From assembly GCA_038182865.1 (NCBI GenBank), contig CP116226.1:930001-994000 (forward strand): 64,000 nucleotides of DNA, in the 5' to 3' direction. The DNA comes from Microbacterium enclense (GTDB lineage Bacteria; Actinomycetota; Actinomycetes; Actinomycetales; Microbacteriaceae). The notes beneath the pieces are model-generated. The model saw only the letters and a list, made by a program, of their open reading frames with translations, did no database searches and was not told the origin of the DNA. This document shows positions 25,275 to 33,188 of this stretch, one piece after another (the first letter of the stretch is position 1; each line of letters begins with the position of its first letter). The position numbers and the translations under genes were made by a program.

Positions 25275-26705
25275 TCAGCGGCCGAACCGCTCCGCCAGAG
25301 CCGAGCGCCGCACCTTGCCGGCATCGTTGCGCAGCGGCGTCGACGACACGTGCAGCGCGGCGGGGGCGCGGCCGCCCAGGCGCGACCGCGCATGCGCCAT
25401 CACCGACGGGGACACCGCGGGGTCGGTGAGCCGGACGGCGGCGTGCACCACCTGGCCCAGGTCATCGTCCGCGACGCCGAAGGCGACGGCTTCCTCGACG
25501 GCGGGATGCTCCTCGAGCACCGCCTCGACGGTCGCGGGCGCGATCTTGTCACCGCCACGGTTGATGAGATCGTCGGCCCGGTCGTGCACGAAGAGGTAGC
25601 CCTCGGCATCCAGGTGCCCCACGTCGCCGAGTGTGTCCCACCCCTCGTCGTCGCGGCGGGAGGTCGCACCGACGTACGAGTACGCTGCCGCGTCGCCCCG
25701 GCGCATCCACACCAGACCGCGCTGCCCGACCGGGAGGTCGGCGCCGGAGTCGTCTCGGATACGGATCTCGGTGCCGCCGATGGCCCGCCCCACGCTGCCG
25801 GGACGATCGAGCCACTCCGTGCCGGTGATGCGAGTGAGACCGTTCGACTCGCTGCCCGCGTACACCTCGTCGACGCGCCCGGGGCCGAGCCAGTCGAGGA
25901 AGGCACGCTTGAGCGCCGGGGCACACGGCGCCCCCATGTGCAGCACGCTCTCGATGCTCGCGACGCGCTCGGGACTCCGCTCCTCGGCGGGCAAGCGCAG
26001 CAGGCGCGACATCATCGTCGGCACGAGCAGTCCCCACGTCGCGCCGTGCGTCTCGACGGCATCGACCCACGCGCGCGCGTCGAAGCGCTCCAGGATGACG
26101 AGCCGGTGCCCGGTGAGCAGACCCCGGAACGCATACGTGAAGACGGCTGAATGCCACAACGGTCCGGCGACGATCTGCGTCGCGATCCGCGGGAGGAAGG
26201 CGGCGACCGGGCGCGACGGATCCAGCGTCGCCGGCGCCGCCGCCCGCACGATCTTCGGCCGCCCCGTCGATCCCGAGGTGGCCGGGGCCTTCCAGCACGA
26301 TGCCGCGACATCGGGGAGGTCACCCGCCCACGGCTCGATCCGCACTCCGGGCACCCACGCGACGTCGGGCGACACCGGCCGCACGCCCACGGCAGCTGCG
26401 GGTGAGGAGATCGCCTCGAGGTCGGCGCGCTCCGCCGCGGTGAGAGAGGTCGACAGGGGCTGGGGCGTCGCACCCGCCCGCCAGATCCCGAAGCAGGCGA
26501 TCACCATGTCCCGCCCGTTCGGCAGCGACACCGCGACGGTGTCGTCGCGACGGATACCGCGGGAGAGGAGTTCGTGCGCGACGGCCGAAGCGGCGGCATC
26601 CAGCTCCCCCGCGTTCACGACACCTTCGGTGTCGACCACGACCGGCTCGGCGGGGTCGGCCCGCGCGCGGTCGGCGAGGATCGCCGAGAATGAACGCTCG
26701 GTCAC
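25275..26705 (-). CDS. AMP-dependent acyl ligase/synthetase of the nitrilase cluster
   Basis: 476 aa ANL-superfamily enzyme. P-loop A3 motif ATSGSTGRPK, AGSESNGLT before the adenylate pocket, GDVGHLDAEGYLFVHDRADDLINRGGDKIAPATVEAVLE (A7/A8), and the C-terminal Lys in NDAGKVRRSAL are present. The enzyme should activate a carboxylate with ATP. It starts with GTG overlapping the glycosyltransferase stop by 4 nt and is the last gene of the nitrilase operon. A homologous ligase next to MSMEG_0565-type genes is expected from the actinobacterial version of this cluster (recollection). The substrate is unknown. Confidence 0.9.
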   Translation of the reverse strand: MTERSFSAILADRARADPAEPVVVDTEGVVNAGELDAAASAVAHELLSRGIRRDDTVAVSLPNGRDMVIACFGIWRAGATPQPLSTSLTAAERADLEAISSPAAAVGVRPVSPDVAWVPGVRIEPWAGDLPDVAASCWKAPATSGSTGRPKIVRAAAPATLDPSRPVAAFLPRIATQIVAGPLWHSAVFTYAFRGLLTGHRLVILERFDARAWVDAVETHGATWGLLVPTMMSRLLRLPAEERSPERVASIESVLHMGAPCAPALKRAFLDWLGPGRVDEVYAGSESNGLTRITGTEWLDRPGSVGRAIGGTEIRIRDDSGADLPVGQRGLVWMRRGDAAAYSYVGATSRRDDEGWDTLGDVGHLDAEGYLFVHDRADDLINRGGDKIAPATVEAVLEEHPAVEEAVAFGVADDDLGQVVHAAVRLTDPAVSPSVMAHARSRLGGRAPAALHVSSTPLRNDAGKVRRSALAERFGR

Positions 26706-27805
26706 CGCGCGCTCCGCTGCGCAACCCGCGCGTAGAACTGCTCGTGAGCTGCGGCGGCCCGCTCCCACGTGTGCGCGTGGGCGAGCGCGAGCCCGGCGGC
26801 CGTGTCGGTCGCCGCTGCGCCGCGGAGGACCGCGTCGAGCTGACCGGCGATCTGGCGGGGTGTCGAAGCGTAGAGCACGGTGTCGCCGAACACCTCTCGG
26901 ATGACCGGGAGATCGCGCGCGACGACCGGCGTCGAGGCGGCGAGCGCCTCCATCGCCGCGAGACCGAAGCCCTCCTTGGTCGACACGAACGCCAGCGCAC
27001 GGGCCTCGGCGACGAGGGCCGGCAGCGCGTCGTCATCGACCGGGCCCAGGATCGTCGGCTGGATGCCGAGCTCCTCGGCGCGGTTCTCGAACCGCTCGCG
27101 GTACTCGCGGTAGTCGAAGAGCGTCTCGCCGCCGCCGAAAACCAGGCGCAGGTGGGGGTGCGCATCGCGAACGCGGGCGTAGGCCTCGAGCAGGTCGATC
27201 GAGCCCTTGCGCGGCTCGATACCCCCGAGCGCCAGCACGTAGGCGCCGAGCTCGGCCCGCCAGGTCGCGCGCGCATCGTCGGCGTCCACCGCGGCCGTGA
27301 AGCGCTCGGCATCCACGCCGTTCGCGATCACCTCGGGGCGCATGCCGTACCCCTGCTCGACCTCGCGGGAGACGGCATCCGACACGCACAGCCGGGCGAC
27401 CGGCTCGACCACCGCGCGGTCGTGGCAGGCCACGAGCTGCGGGGTCGTGAACGTGTCGAGGTGGTGGATGGTGCGCACGACGGGAATGCCGCGGCGCAGC
27501 GCCGCGTTCGCCGAGATGCAGTCCTGCGCGTGCACGATGTCGGCGTCGGCATCGAGGGCCGCGGCCATCAGCTCGATCGAGCGCTCGATGCGCTCGCCCA
27601 CCCCCTCGCCCTCGACCGGGGGAAACGGCACGACCCGCACGTCGACGCGCGGATCCACCGGGCGGAAGAAGGCCGTGTCGTCGCCGCGCCCGAGCGTCCA
27701 GACCTCGACCTCGTGCCCGCGGGCGGCGAGTGCTTCAGCCAGCGCGAGGGTGTGCACGACGCCGCCGCGCGGCTTGGTGGAGTAGGTCAGCTGCGCGATG
27801 CGCAT
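26702..27805 (-). CDS. Glycosyltransferase, MSMEG_0565-like (GT4)
   Basis: 367 aa, GT-B fold. It begins MRIAQLTYSTKPRGGVVHTLALAEALAARGHEVEVW. The donor site shows VLALGGIEPRKGSIDLLEAY and VSTKEGFGLAAMEALAASTPVVA (the Glu-x7-Glu region of GT4 enzymes). It resembles the MSMEG_0565 family that accompanies Nit1 nitrilase clusters in actinobacteria. The start is 22 nt after the upstream gene; its stop overlaps the ligase start. It probably attaches a sugar to the cluster's product (inference). Confidence 0.9.
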   Translation of the reverse strand: MRIAQLTYSTKPRGGVVHTLALAEALAARGHEVEVWTLGRGDDTAFFRPVDPRVDVRVVPFPPVEGEGVGERIERSIELMAAALDADADIVHAQDCISANAALRRGIPVVRTIHHLDTFTTPQLVACHDRAVVEPVARLCVSDAVSREVEQGYGMRPEVIANGVDAERFTAAVDADDARATWRAELGAYVLALGGIEPRKGSIDLLEAYARVRDAHPHLRLVFGGGETLFDYREYRERFENRAEELGIQPTILGPVDDDALPALVAEARALAFVSTKEGFGLAAMEALAASTPVVARDLPVIREVFGDTVLYASTPRQIAGQLDAVLRGAAATDTAAGLALAHAHTWERAAAAHEQFYARVAQRSAR

Positions 27806-27827
27806 CGGCATCCTTTCCAGGTCCGGT

Positions 27828-28685
27828 CTATGCCGGAGCGGTGAGACGGTAGGCGTGCTCGGCGCGCTGCGCGAGGTGGTTGAGCGAGCGTCGGGCGCGG
27901 GCGACATCGGCCGAGACGTCGGCCTCGGCGACGGCGAGACCGCCCTTCGCCCACGTCTTGGCGACGATCTCGCCCGCGGGGTCGACGACTTTCGCTTGGC
28001 CGAGGAAACGCAGGCCGCCGAGTACGCCGGTCTGGTTCGACGACACGAGATAGACCTGATTCTCGGCGGCGCGGGCGCAGTCGTAGAGGTCGAACAGGTG
28101 AGCCTGACGGTCGTTGCGGATGCGGTCGGAGCGGTCGGTGACGCTCGCGGGCCACGCGCTCAGGCACGCGATGATCTCGGCGCCGTCGAGCGCGATCGAG
28201 CGGGCCGCCTCGGGGAACGTCTTGTCGAAGTCGATGAGCATGCCCAGACGCCCGACCGGGGTGTCGAACGCGCGGAAGTCCGTGCCGGCCGCGTACACCT
28301 CCGACTCGCCCAGCGGCAGATGCACCTTGCGGTGGCTGCCGAGCACCCCGTCGCCGGTCACGCAGACCGCGGTGTTGTAACGCCGTTCCTCGCCGTTCTC
28401 GACCGCACGCTCGGCGATGCCGAAGCACACCGTCATGTCGCCCGCGAGCTCGACGATCGCCGCCACCTCGGGCCCGTCGATCTCGACCGCGTGCGGGATG
28501 CCGTCGCCCTCATCGACGGGGTGGTGCAGGTCGAGAAGGTAACCGCCGATCGTGGCATCCGGGAGCACGAGGAGGTCGACCCCGCGTCCGCGGGCGTCAC
28601 CGACGATGCCGGGGAGCTTCGCGAGCGTGCGCTCGACGTCGCGACCGAAGTGGGCCGCCACCGCAGCCATCGTGACGGATGCCAT
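27828..28685 (-). CDS. Nitrilase-fold protein lacking the catalytic Cys and Glu (likely pseudoenzyme)
   Basis: 285 aa, carbon-nitrogen hydrolase fold, clearly related to the intact nitrilase encoded at 30255. The catalytic triad Glu-Lys-Cys reads Asp43 (LLVLPDATIGGY), Lys120 (HRKVHLPLGE) and Asp152 (GMLIDFDKTFPEAA). The aligned positions in the active paralogue are Glu42, Lys121 and Cys153. Loss of the nucleophile makes hydrolysis by the usual thioester route impossible. It may be a structural partner, a binding protein or an enzyme with new chemistry. The gene is intact and tightly packed between the flavoprotein and glycosyltransferase genes, which argues against decay. Confidence 0.88.
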   Translation of the reverse strand: MASVTMAAVAAHFGRDVERTLAKLPGIVGDARGRGVDLLVLPDATIGGYLLDLHHPVDEGDGIPHAVEIDGPEVAAIVELAGDMTVCFGIAERAVENGEERRYNTAVCVTGDGVLGSHRKVHLPLGESEVYAAGTDFRAFDTPVGRLGMLIDFDKTFPEAARSIALDGAEIIACLSAWPASVTDRSDRIRNDRQAHLFDLYDCARAAENQVYLVSSNQTGVLGGLRFLGQAKVVDPAGEIVAKTWAKGGLAVAEADVSADVARARRSLNHLAQRAEHAYRLTAPA

Positions 28686-28709
28686 TCCCCGAGAGTACGC
28701 GGTGGCCGT

Positions 28710-29966
28710 TCAGCGCACCGCGAGGACATCGCGCGACGCCGCGATGATCGAGCCGGCGATGTGCTCGGCATCCCGCGCGATCGCGTGGAAGCGTCCCGAC
28801 CCCCACGTGTGCAGCCACGGAAGCCCCACGAACGAGAAGCCCGGGACCGCCGTCGCTCCCCGCTCGTGGACGGGGTGCCCGCCCTCGTCGAGCACGTCGA
28901 GCTCGCCGAGCCACGACCAGTCGGCGCGGAACCCGATGGCCCAGACGACGGCGTCGATCTCGTCGAGGTCGACCGCGGTGGGGCCGCCGTCGGGTGTCCA
29001 CACCGGCCGATAGCGCTCCTCCGTCGGGGCGTCGATCCCCTCGCGGGCGATGTAGGCGTCGATGTCGTTCTTGATCGACTCGGCCACCGAATCGGCATGG
29101 TCGAGGTTGGCCGCGAGCGTGTCGTCGAAGGCGAGCGTTCCGTCGGCGATGCCGGTTGCGCGCCCGTGCAGACGCATCCCCTGTGCGGCGAATGCACGGA
29201 GGTCGATGTCACGGCCCCCGTCACGACCGGTGACGTAGTGGTTGGTCGCGGCGCGTTTCGCCGCCGCCTGCACCCCGGCCGGCACGTCGTAGACGCCCAT
29301 GTCGGCGAGCCACGTCATGCAGTCGCGCCCCCGGTAGAACCGCGCGACGCGCGGTGCCCGGCCGACCGCGAGGTGCACCCGGCGCCCCTCGAGGTGGAGG
29401 TCTTCGGCGATCTGGGTGCCCGATTGCCCCGTGCCGACGACGAGAACGGTTCCCGGGAGCTGCCCCGCGTTGCGGTAGTGGTGCGAATGCAGCTGCACGA
29501 TGCGCTCGGGCAGGTCGTCGGCCCAGGACGGGGTGATCGGTCGGTGGTATCCCCCGGTGGCGGAGGTCACGGTGTCGGCGGTGATCTCCCCCGCGCTGGT
29601 CTGCACGACGAACACCCCGTCGTCGCGGCGGTCGACCCGCTGCACCTCGACGCCCTCGGCGAGAGGGACGTCGAACGTGTCGGCGTAGCCACGCACCCAG
29701 GCGTACACCTCGTCGCGGGTCATGAACCCGTCGGGGTCGGGACCGTCGTACGGGTACCCGGGCAGCCGGCAGTGCCAGTTCGGGGTCACGAGGGTGAAGT
29801 TGTCCCAGCGGCCGTCACGCCACTCGTGCGCCGCAGACTCCCGCTCGATGACCACATGCTCCAGGCCCGCCTGCGCGAGGTGCCAACTGACCGAGAGGCC
29901 CGCCTGCCCACCGCCGACGATCACGGCGGGGTAGTGATCGCCTGCTCGCAGCGCGACCGGGATCAC
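28710..29966 (-). CDS. MSMEG_0569-type flavin-dependent oxidoreductase
   Basis: 418 aa. It is a flavoprotein monooxygenase: AVIVGGGQAGLSVSWHLAQAG (FAD GxGxxG), LVTPNWHCRLPGYPYDG, the NADPH motif VLVVGTGQSGTQIAEDL, and C-terminal VVWAIGFRADWSWL. It matches the FMO-like protein present in Nit1 clusters. The GTG at 29966 overlaps the MSMEG_0570-type stop by 4 nt (GTGA). The natural substrate of this family is not established to my knowledge. Confidence 0.9.
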   Translation of the reverse strand: MIPVALRAGDHYPAVIVGGGQAGLSVSWHLAQAGLEHVVIERESAAHEWRDGRWDNFTLVTPNWHCRLPGYPYDGPDPDGFMTRDEVYAWVRGYADTFDVPLAEGVEVQRVDRRDDGVFVVQTSAGEITADTVTSATGGYHRPITPSWADDLPERIVQLHSHHYRNAGQLPGTVLVVGTGQSGTQIAEDLHLEGRRVHLAVGRAPRVARFYRGRDCMTWLADMGVYDVPAGVQAAAKRAATNHYVTGRDGGRDIDLRAFAAQGMRLHGRATGIADGTLAFDDTLAANLDHADSVAESIKNDIDAYIAREGIDAPTEERYRPVWTPDGGPTAVDLDEIDAVVWAIGFRADWSWLGELDVLDEGGHPVHERGATAVPGFSFVGLPWLHTWGSGRFHAIARDAEHIAGSIIAASRDVLAVR

Positions 29967-30253
29967 GACGCCACCGCCGAAAGGGGCGGCTCCATGCGGA
30001 GCACCGTGACCTCGCCGCCGGAGTAGGCGGCTGCCGTCTGCACGATCTCGTCGCGGGATGCCATGGCCGAGGTGCACGCGAAGCCGTATGCGGCGCGCAC
30101 GCGTTCGCCCGCGGCATCCAGTGCCTCGCCCGCCCGCGCGGCGAAGTCCGCCACGCCATAGCTCTCGCCCGCGGCGAGGTAGTCGTGCATGACGAGGCTC
30201 GGCGAGTAGTGCGACGACTCGGCGCCGTCGGGCCAGCGCACCGCGAAACGCAT
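29963..30253 (-). CDS. MSMEG_0570-type nitrogen starvation response protein
   Basis: 96 aa. MRFAVRWPDGAESSHYSPSLVMHDYL is the diagnostic start of this small family, which occurs only beside Nit1 nitrilases and related genes. It continues with a helical GYGVADFAARAGEALDAAGERVRAAYGFACTSAM-like middle and a VTVLRMEPP end. Function is unknown. The gene begins 1 nt after the nitrilase stop and overlaps the flavoprotein gene, so it is translationally coupled on both sides. Confidence 0.88.
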   Translation of the reverse strand: MRFAVRWPDGAESSHYSPSLVMHDYLAAGESYGVADFAARAGEALDAAGERVRAAYGFACTSAMASRDEIVQTAAAYSGGEVTVLRMEPPLSAVAS

Positions 30254-30254
30254 C

Positions 30255-31157
30255 TCAGGCACGGGCCAGCTCCTTCCATCCCTCGACGTGCGCGCCGGTC
30301 GTCTCGGCGACGGGTCCGTAGACGTCGGGACGACGATCGCGCAGGTGGAACATGCCCCCGCGCATCGCCCGGAAGGTCTCCTCGACGTCGATCTCGGCGA
30401 TCGCGAGCCCGGTTCCGAGCAGGGTCGTGGCGAGGATGTTGCCGCCCGGGTCGACGACCTTCGCGTTGCCGACGTAGCGCAACGACCCGAACGTGCCCGA
30501 CTGGTTGGATGCCATCCAGAACACCTGGTTGTCGAGGGCACGGGCGATGTCGAACTGGTTGAACCGGTAGGTCCACCGGTCGTCCTGCAGGTTCTCGGCG
30601 GTCGCGGTACGGGCCGCGGGCCAGGCCGACATGCTCACGACGATCTCGGCGCCGTCGAGGGCGAGCATGCGCGCCGCCTCGGGGAACGCCTTGTCGTAGC
30701 AGATCTGCATGCCCACGCGCCCGATCGGTGTGTCGAACGCCGCGTAGGTGTCTCCCGCCGAGTACGACATGTTCTCGCCCAGCGGCTGGTGCACCTTGCG
30801 GTACGAGCCGTAGACGTTCTCGCCGTCCAGGCACACCGCCGCGTTGTAGCGCGTCTCTCCGTCGTCGGCCAGCTCGCAGAAGCCGATCGTGAGGATCATG
30901 TCGCCGGCGAGCTCCTGCACCCGGGCGATCTCGGGTCCGTCGAGACGGATGGCCGGGGGCATCGACCGCGTGGTGGTCTTGATCGTGTCGCCGTGGTTGC
31001 CGAGCGACGAGAGGTAGCCGCCGATCGCGGCCTCGGGGAAGGCCAGGAACGACACTCCCGCGGCTCGCGCCTCGGCCACCAGGTCGGCGATGAGCGCATA
31101 GTTCTGCTCCAGGTCCCGGGTGAAGTTGGCCGAGACGGAGGCGACGGTGATCGACAT
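30255..31157 (-). CDS. Nitrilase (Nit1-cluster, carbon-nitrogen hydrolase)
   Basis: 300 aa with the intact catalytic triad: Glu42 (LAFPEAAIGGY), Lys121 (YRKVHQPLGE) and Cys153 (GMQICYDKAFPEAARML). The CN-hydrolase fold runs the whole length. Nitrilases of this cluster type convert a nitrile to acid and ammonia; in Pseudomonas fluorescens the homologous Nit1C cluster has been linked to growth on cyanide as nitrogen source (established knowledge, not shown here). It lies 8 nt after the Sll0783-type gene in one operon. Confidence 0.92.
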   Translation of the reverse strand: MSITVASVSANFTRDLEQNYALIADLVAEARAAGVSFLAFPEAAIGGYLSSLGNHGDTIKTTTRSMPPAIRLDGPEIARVQELAGDMILTIGFCELADDGETRYNAAVCLDGENVYGSYRKVHQPLGENMSYSAGDTYAAFDTPIGRVGMQICYDKAFPEAARMLALDGAEIVVSMSAWPAARTATAENLQDDRWTYRFNQFDIARALDNQVFWMASNQSGTFGSLRYVGNAKVVDPGGNILATTLLGTGLAIAEIDVEETFRAMRGGMFHLRDRRPDVYGPVAETTGAHVEGWKELARA

Positions 31158-31165
31158 GGCGAGCC

Positions 31166-31693
31166 TCAGAGGTTGTACGTGGAGTTGATGATCGCGCCCT
31201 TGCGCGCGTAGTAGATGAGCGCGTCCTGCACATCGAGGGGGTGCGCGGGAATGACGCCTTCGATGAGGTCTTCTTCCCGGATGCCGTGGAGGGCCAGGCC
31301 GAAGCGGCAGCAGTAGACCGTGCCGCCCTCCTTGATGAAGGTCTCGAGCGAGTTGTTCATGTTGAGCTCACCCGGGAAGCCCGCATCTCCCGTGGTCGGG
31401 AAGCCGCGGTTCGCCGTGGCGGCGAGGGTCCCGGGGCCGTACAGGTAGATCGCCGACTCGAAGCCCTTGCGCAGGGCGCGGGTGGCCTGGAGGATCGCGA
31501 CGAAACTCACCGACGACTCGTGCGGGATGCCGTGGATGAGCGTGAAGTACGTCTCGCCGTCCTCGGCCTGGAAGTCGGGGAAGAGCTTCGTCGAGCCGTA
31601 GATGTTGCTGCCCTTGGGGAGCGAGGGGTGCGGAACCTCGCCGAGGGACTTCGCGATGTTCTCGGCGATCTGGGCGTCGATGTCGGTGGTCAT
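31166..31693 (-). CDS. MSMEG_0572/Sll0783-type nitrogen starvation response protein
   Basis: 175 aa. It has HPSLPKGSNIYGSTKLFPDF, YFTLIHGIPHESSVSFVAILQATRALRKGF, and AIYLYGPGTLAATANRGFP, with a C-terminal ALIYYARKGAIINSTYNL. This matches the cyanobacterial Sll0783 family, named for induction in nitrogen starvation; the molecular role is unknown. Two adjacent Cys (YCCRFGLALHG) are present. It is the first gene after the only gap over 100 nt in the cluster, and that gap holds a GlnR-like site. Confidence 0.9.
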   Translation of the reverse strand: MTTDIDAQIAENIAKSLGEVPHPSLPKGSNIYGSTKLFPDFQAEDGETYFTLIHGIPHESSVSFVAILQATRALRKGFESAIYLYGPGTLAATANRGFPTTGDAGFPGELNMNNSLETFIKEGGTVYCCRFGLALHGIREEDLIEGVIPAHPLDVQDALIYYARKGAIINSTYNL

Positions 31694-31762
31694 TGGTCGT
31701 GTCCTTCGCGTCGGTGGAGCCGGGGATGGAGCGCGTGTCTGCTACCAGGCTCGCGCCATGTT

Positions 31763-31800
31763 GTTTCGGATTGGTTTCAGCCGGAATGAGCTTGCGTTAC
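31763..31800 (-). promoter_or_regulatory. GlnR-like operator before Sll0783-type/nitrilase genes
   Basis: On the minus strand the sequence reads GTAAC-n6-TCATT-n6-GAAAC-n6-GAAAC with exact 11-nt spacing, like the actinobacterial GlnR consensus gTnAc-n6-GaAAc repeated twice. Two or three of the four half-sites match. It lies 70-107 nt upstream of the ATG at 31693 and includes the stop codon of the upstream gene. It suggests an internal nitrogen-controlled promoter. Confidence 0.5.
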
Positions 31801-33188
31801 GCCTTGCCGAGCCCCGTGGCGCCCGCCTCGACGACGGTGGTCTCGACACCGTCGGGCCACCGCAGCACGACACCGGTGGCGGCCGTGAGCTCGCCGACGG
31901 TCGAGGTGACGGCGAGCGGTGACGACACGTCCGGCGCATCGGCCGTGACCATGCCGAAGCCGGGGAAGCAGGTCAGCCAGTCACCGAAGGCCACGCCGTC
32001 GGGCGCCGGGATGTCGGCGACATCGATGCGTGCGCCGACACCCGAGGCCTCGGCGAGCATCGCCGTCGTGCCGACGATGCCGGCCATGCTGACGTCTTTC
32101 GCGGCGGCGGGACGGTGATCGGGGACGAGCCCCGCGAGGTGGCGCAGTTCTTCCCCGGTACGCGTCGAGGTGGAGTCCCACTGGCGCCCCTCGAATCCCC
32201 GGCGCCACCGCCCGTGCAGGTCGACGGTGAGACCGAGCGGCTGCCCCGGGCGCCCCCCACCCCCGGGCACGGGATGGGTGGCGCGGCCGAGGGCCGTCAC
32301 CGCCAGGGACGATGCTCCGCCCCACTGGGTATGGCCGCCGAGGATCGGCACTCCCCACGCCACGGCGGCGCTGCGCAGCCCCGACACGATGCGGCGCACC
32401 GTCGACGCCGTGGGCGCCGACACGGCATCCATGAGTCCGACCGCGCGCGCCCCCATCGCCGACAGGTCGTTGACGTTCACCAGCACCCCGCACCAGCCGG
32501 CCCACTCGGGGTCTTTGTCGATGAGGGCGGGCAGGATCGCGTCGGTGGCGACCACGACGTCGGTGCCCGCGACGAGAGCGCCGTCGTCACCGACCCAGCC
32601 CGGCCCGCCGAGCCCCTCGGGGTGATCGTCACGAATGCCCGAGAGCACGTCCCCGAGTGGGACCTTCGTGGCGCGGACGAGCGCGGCGAGACGGTCGATG
32701 GGCCAGCGCATGCGCACGTGGGGCGTTCCGGCGATGCTCGTGGAGCCCCAGCTCTCCCAGCCCAGGTGGCGGAACAGCGGCTCGTTGCGCTCCTGCACCG
32801 TCGCCTCGAACCGGATGACGCCGTGAGCGAGAGCTTCGCGACACGCCGCGCGCACCAGCGCGGAGCCGATCCCCCCGGCGTGCCGGGCACCGCGGCGCAC
32901 CGCGAGCCGGCCTCCCGTCCACCACCCGATGTCGCGGGCCGTGGCGGGCGCGAGACGCACGCCGCCGAGGACGTCGCCGTCCGGGGTGGTCGCGACGAGC
33001 ACGACGGTGCGCGGGTCGTCGTCGATGTCGTCTCGGTCGTGAGCGTCGAACAACCCCTGCTCGTGGACGAACACCTCGCGGCGGATCGTGCGATAGGCCG
33101 CCGTCTGCGCGTCGTCGGCGATCCGGATCTCCCACGACTGCGGCGCCGAACCCACGCGCGACCCGGTCAGCACGGGCACATCGAACAT
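31797..33188 (-). CDS. GNAT-AIR synthase-like fusion (MSMEG_0567 / Sll0786-Sll0787 type)
   Basis: 463 aa. Residues about 18-165 are a GNAT domain (YRTIRREVFVHEQGLFDAHDRDDIDDDPRTVVLVA, GGIGSALVRAACREAL). Residues about 170-463 are a PurM/AIRS-like ATP-binding domain (GDDGALVAG, NVNDLSAMGARAVGLMDAVSAP, LGGHTQWGGA, KDVSMAGIVGTTAMLAEASGVGA). In some bacteria these are separate proteins; here they are fused. The domains suggest acetyl transfer plus ATP-dependent phosphorylation or cyclisation (inference). The ATG shares one base with the radical SAM stop (TGATG). Confidence 0.92.
   Translation of the reverse strand: MFDVPVLTGSRVGSAPQSWEIRIADDAQTAAYRTIRREVFVHEQGLFDAHDRDDIDDDPRTVVLVATTPDGDVLGGVRLAPATARDIGWWTGGRLAVRRGARHAGGIGSALVRAACREALAHGVIRFEATVQERNEPLFRHLGWESWGSTSIAGTPHVRMRWPIDRLAALVRATKVPLGDVLSGIRDDHPEGLGGPGWVGDDGALVAGTDVVVATDAILPALIDKDPEWAGWCGVLVNVNDLSAMGARAVGLMDAVSAPTASTVRRIVSGLRSAAVAWGVPILGGHTQWGGASSLAVTALGRATHPVPGGGGRPGQPLGLTVDLHGRWRRGFEGRQWDSTSTRTGEELRHLAGLVPDHRPAAAKDVSMAGIVGTTAMLAEASGVGARIDVADIPAPDGVAFGDWLTCFPGFGMVTADAPDVSSPLAVTSTVGELTAATGVVLRWPDGVETTVVEAGATGLGKA

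Noticed and set aside
27798..30026. 742-codon plus-strand ORF across the nitrilase cluster
   Set aside because: It is antisense to three genes with clear motifs and reads as Arg/Gly/Val-rich low-complexity sequence, an artefact of high GC codon use.
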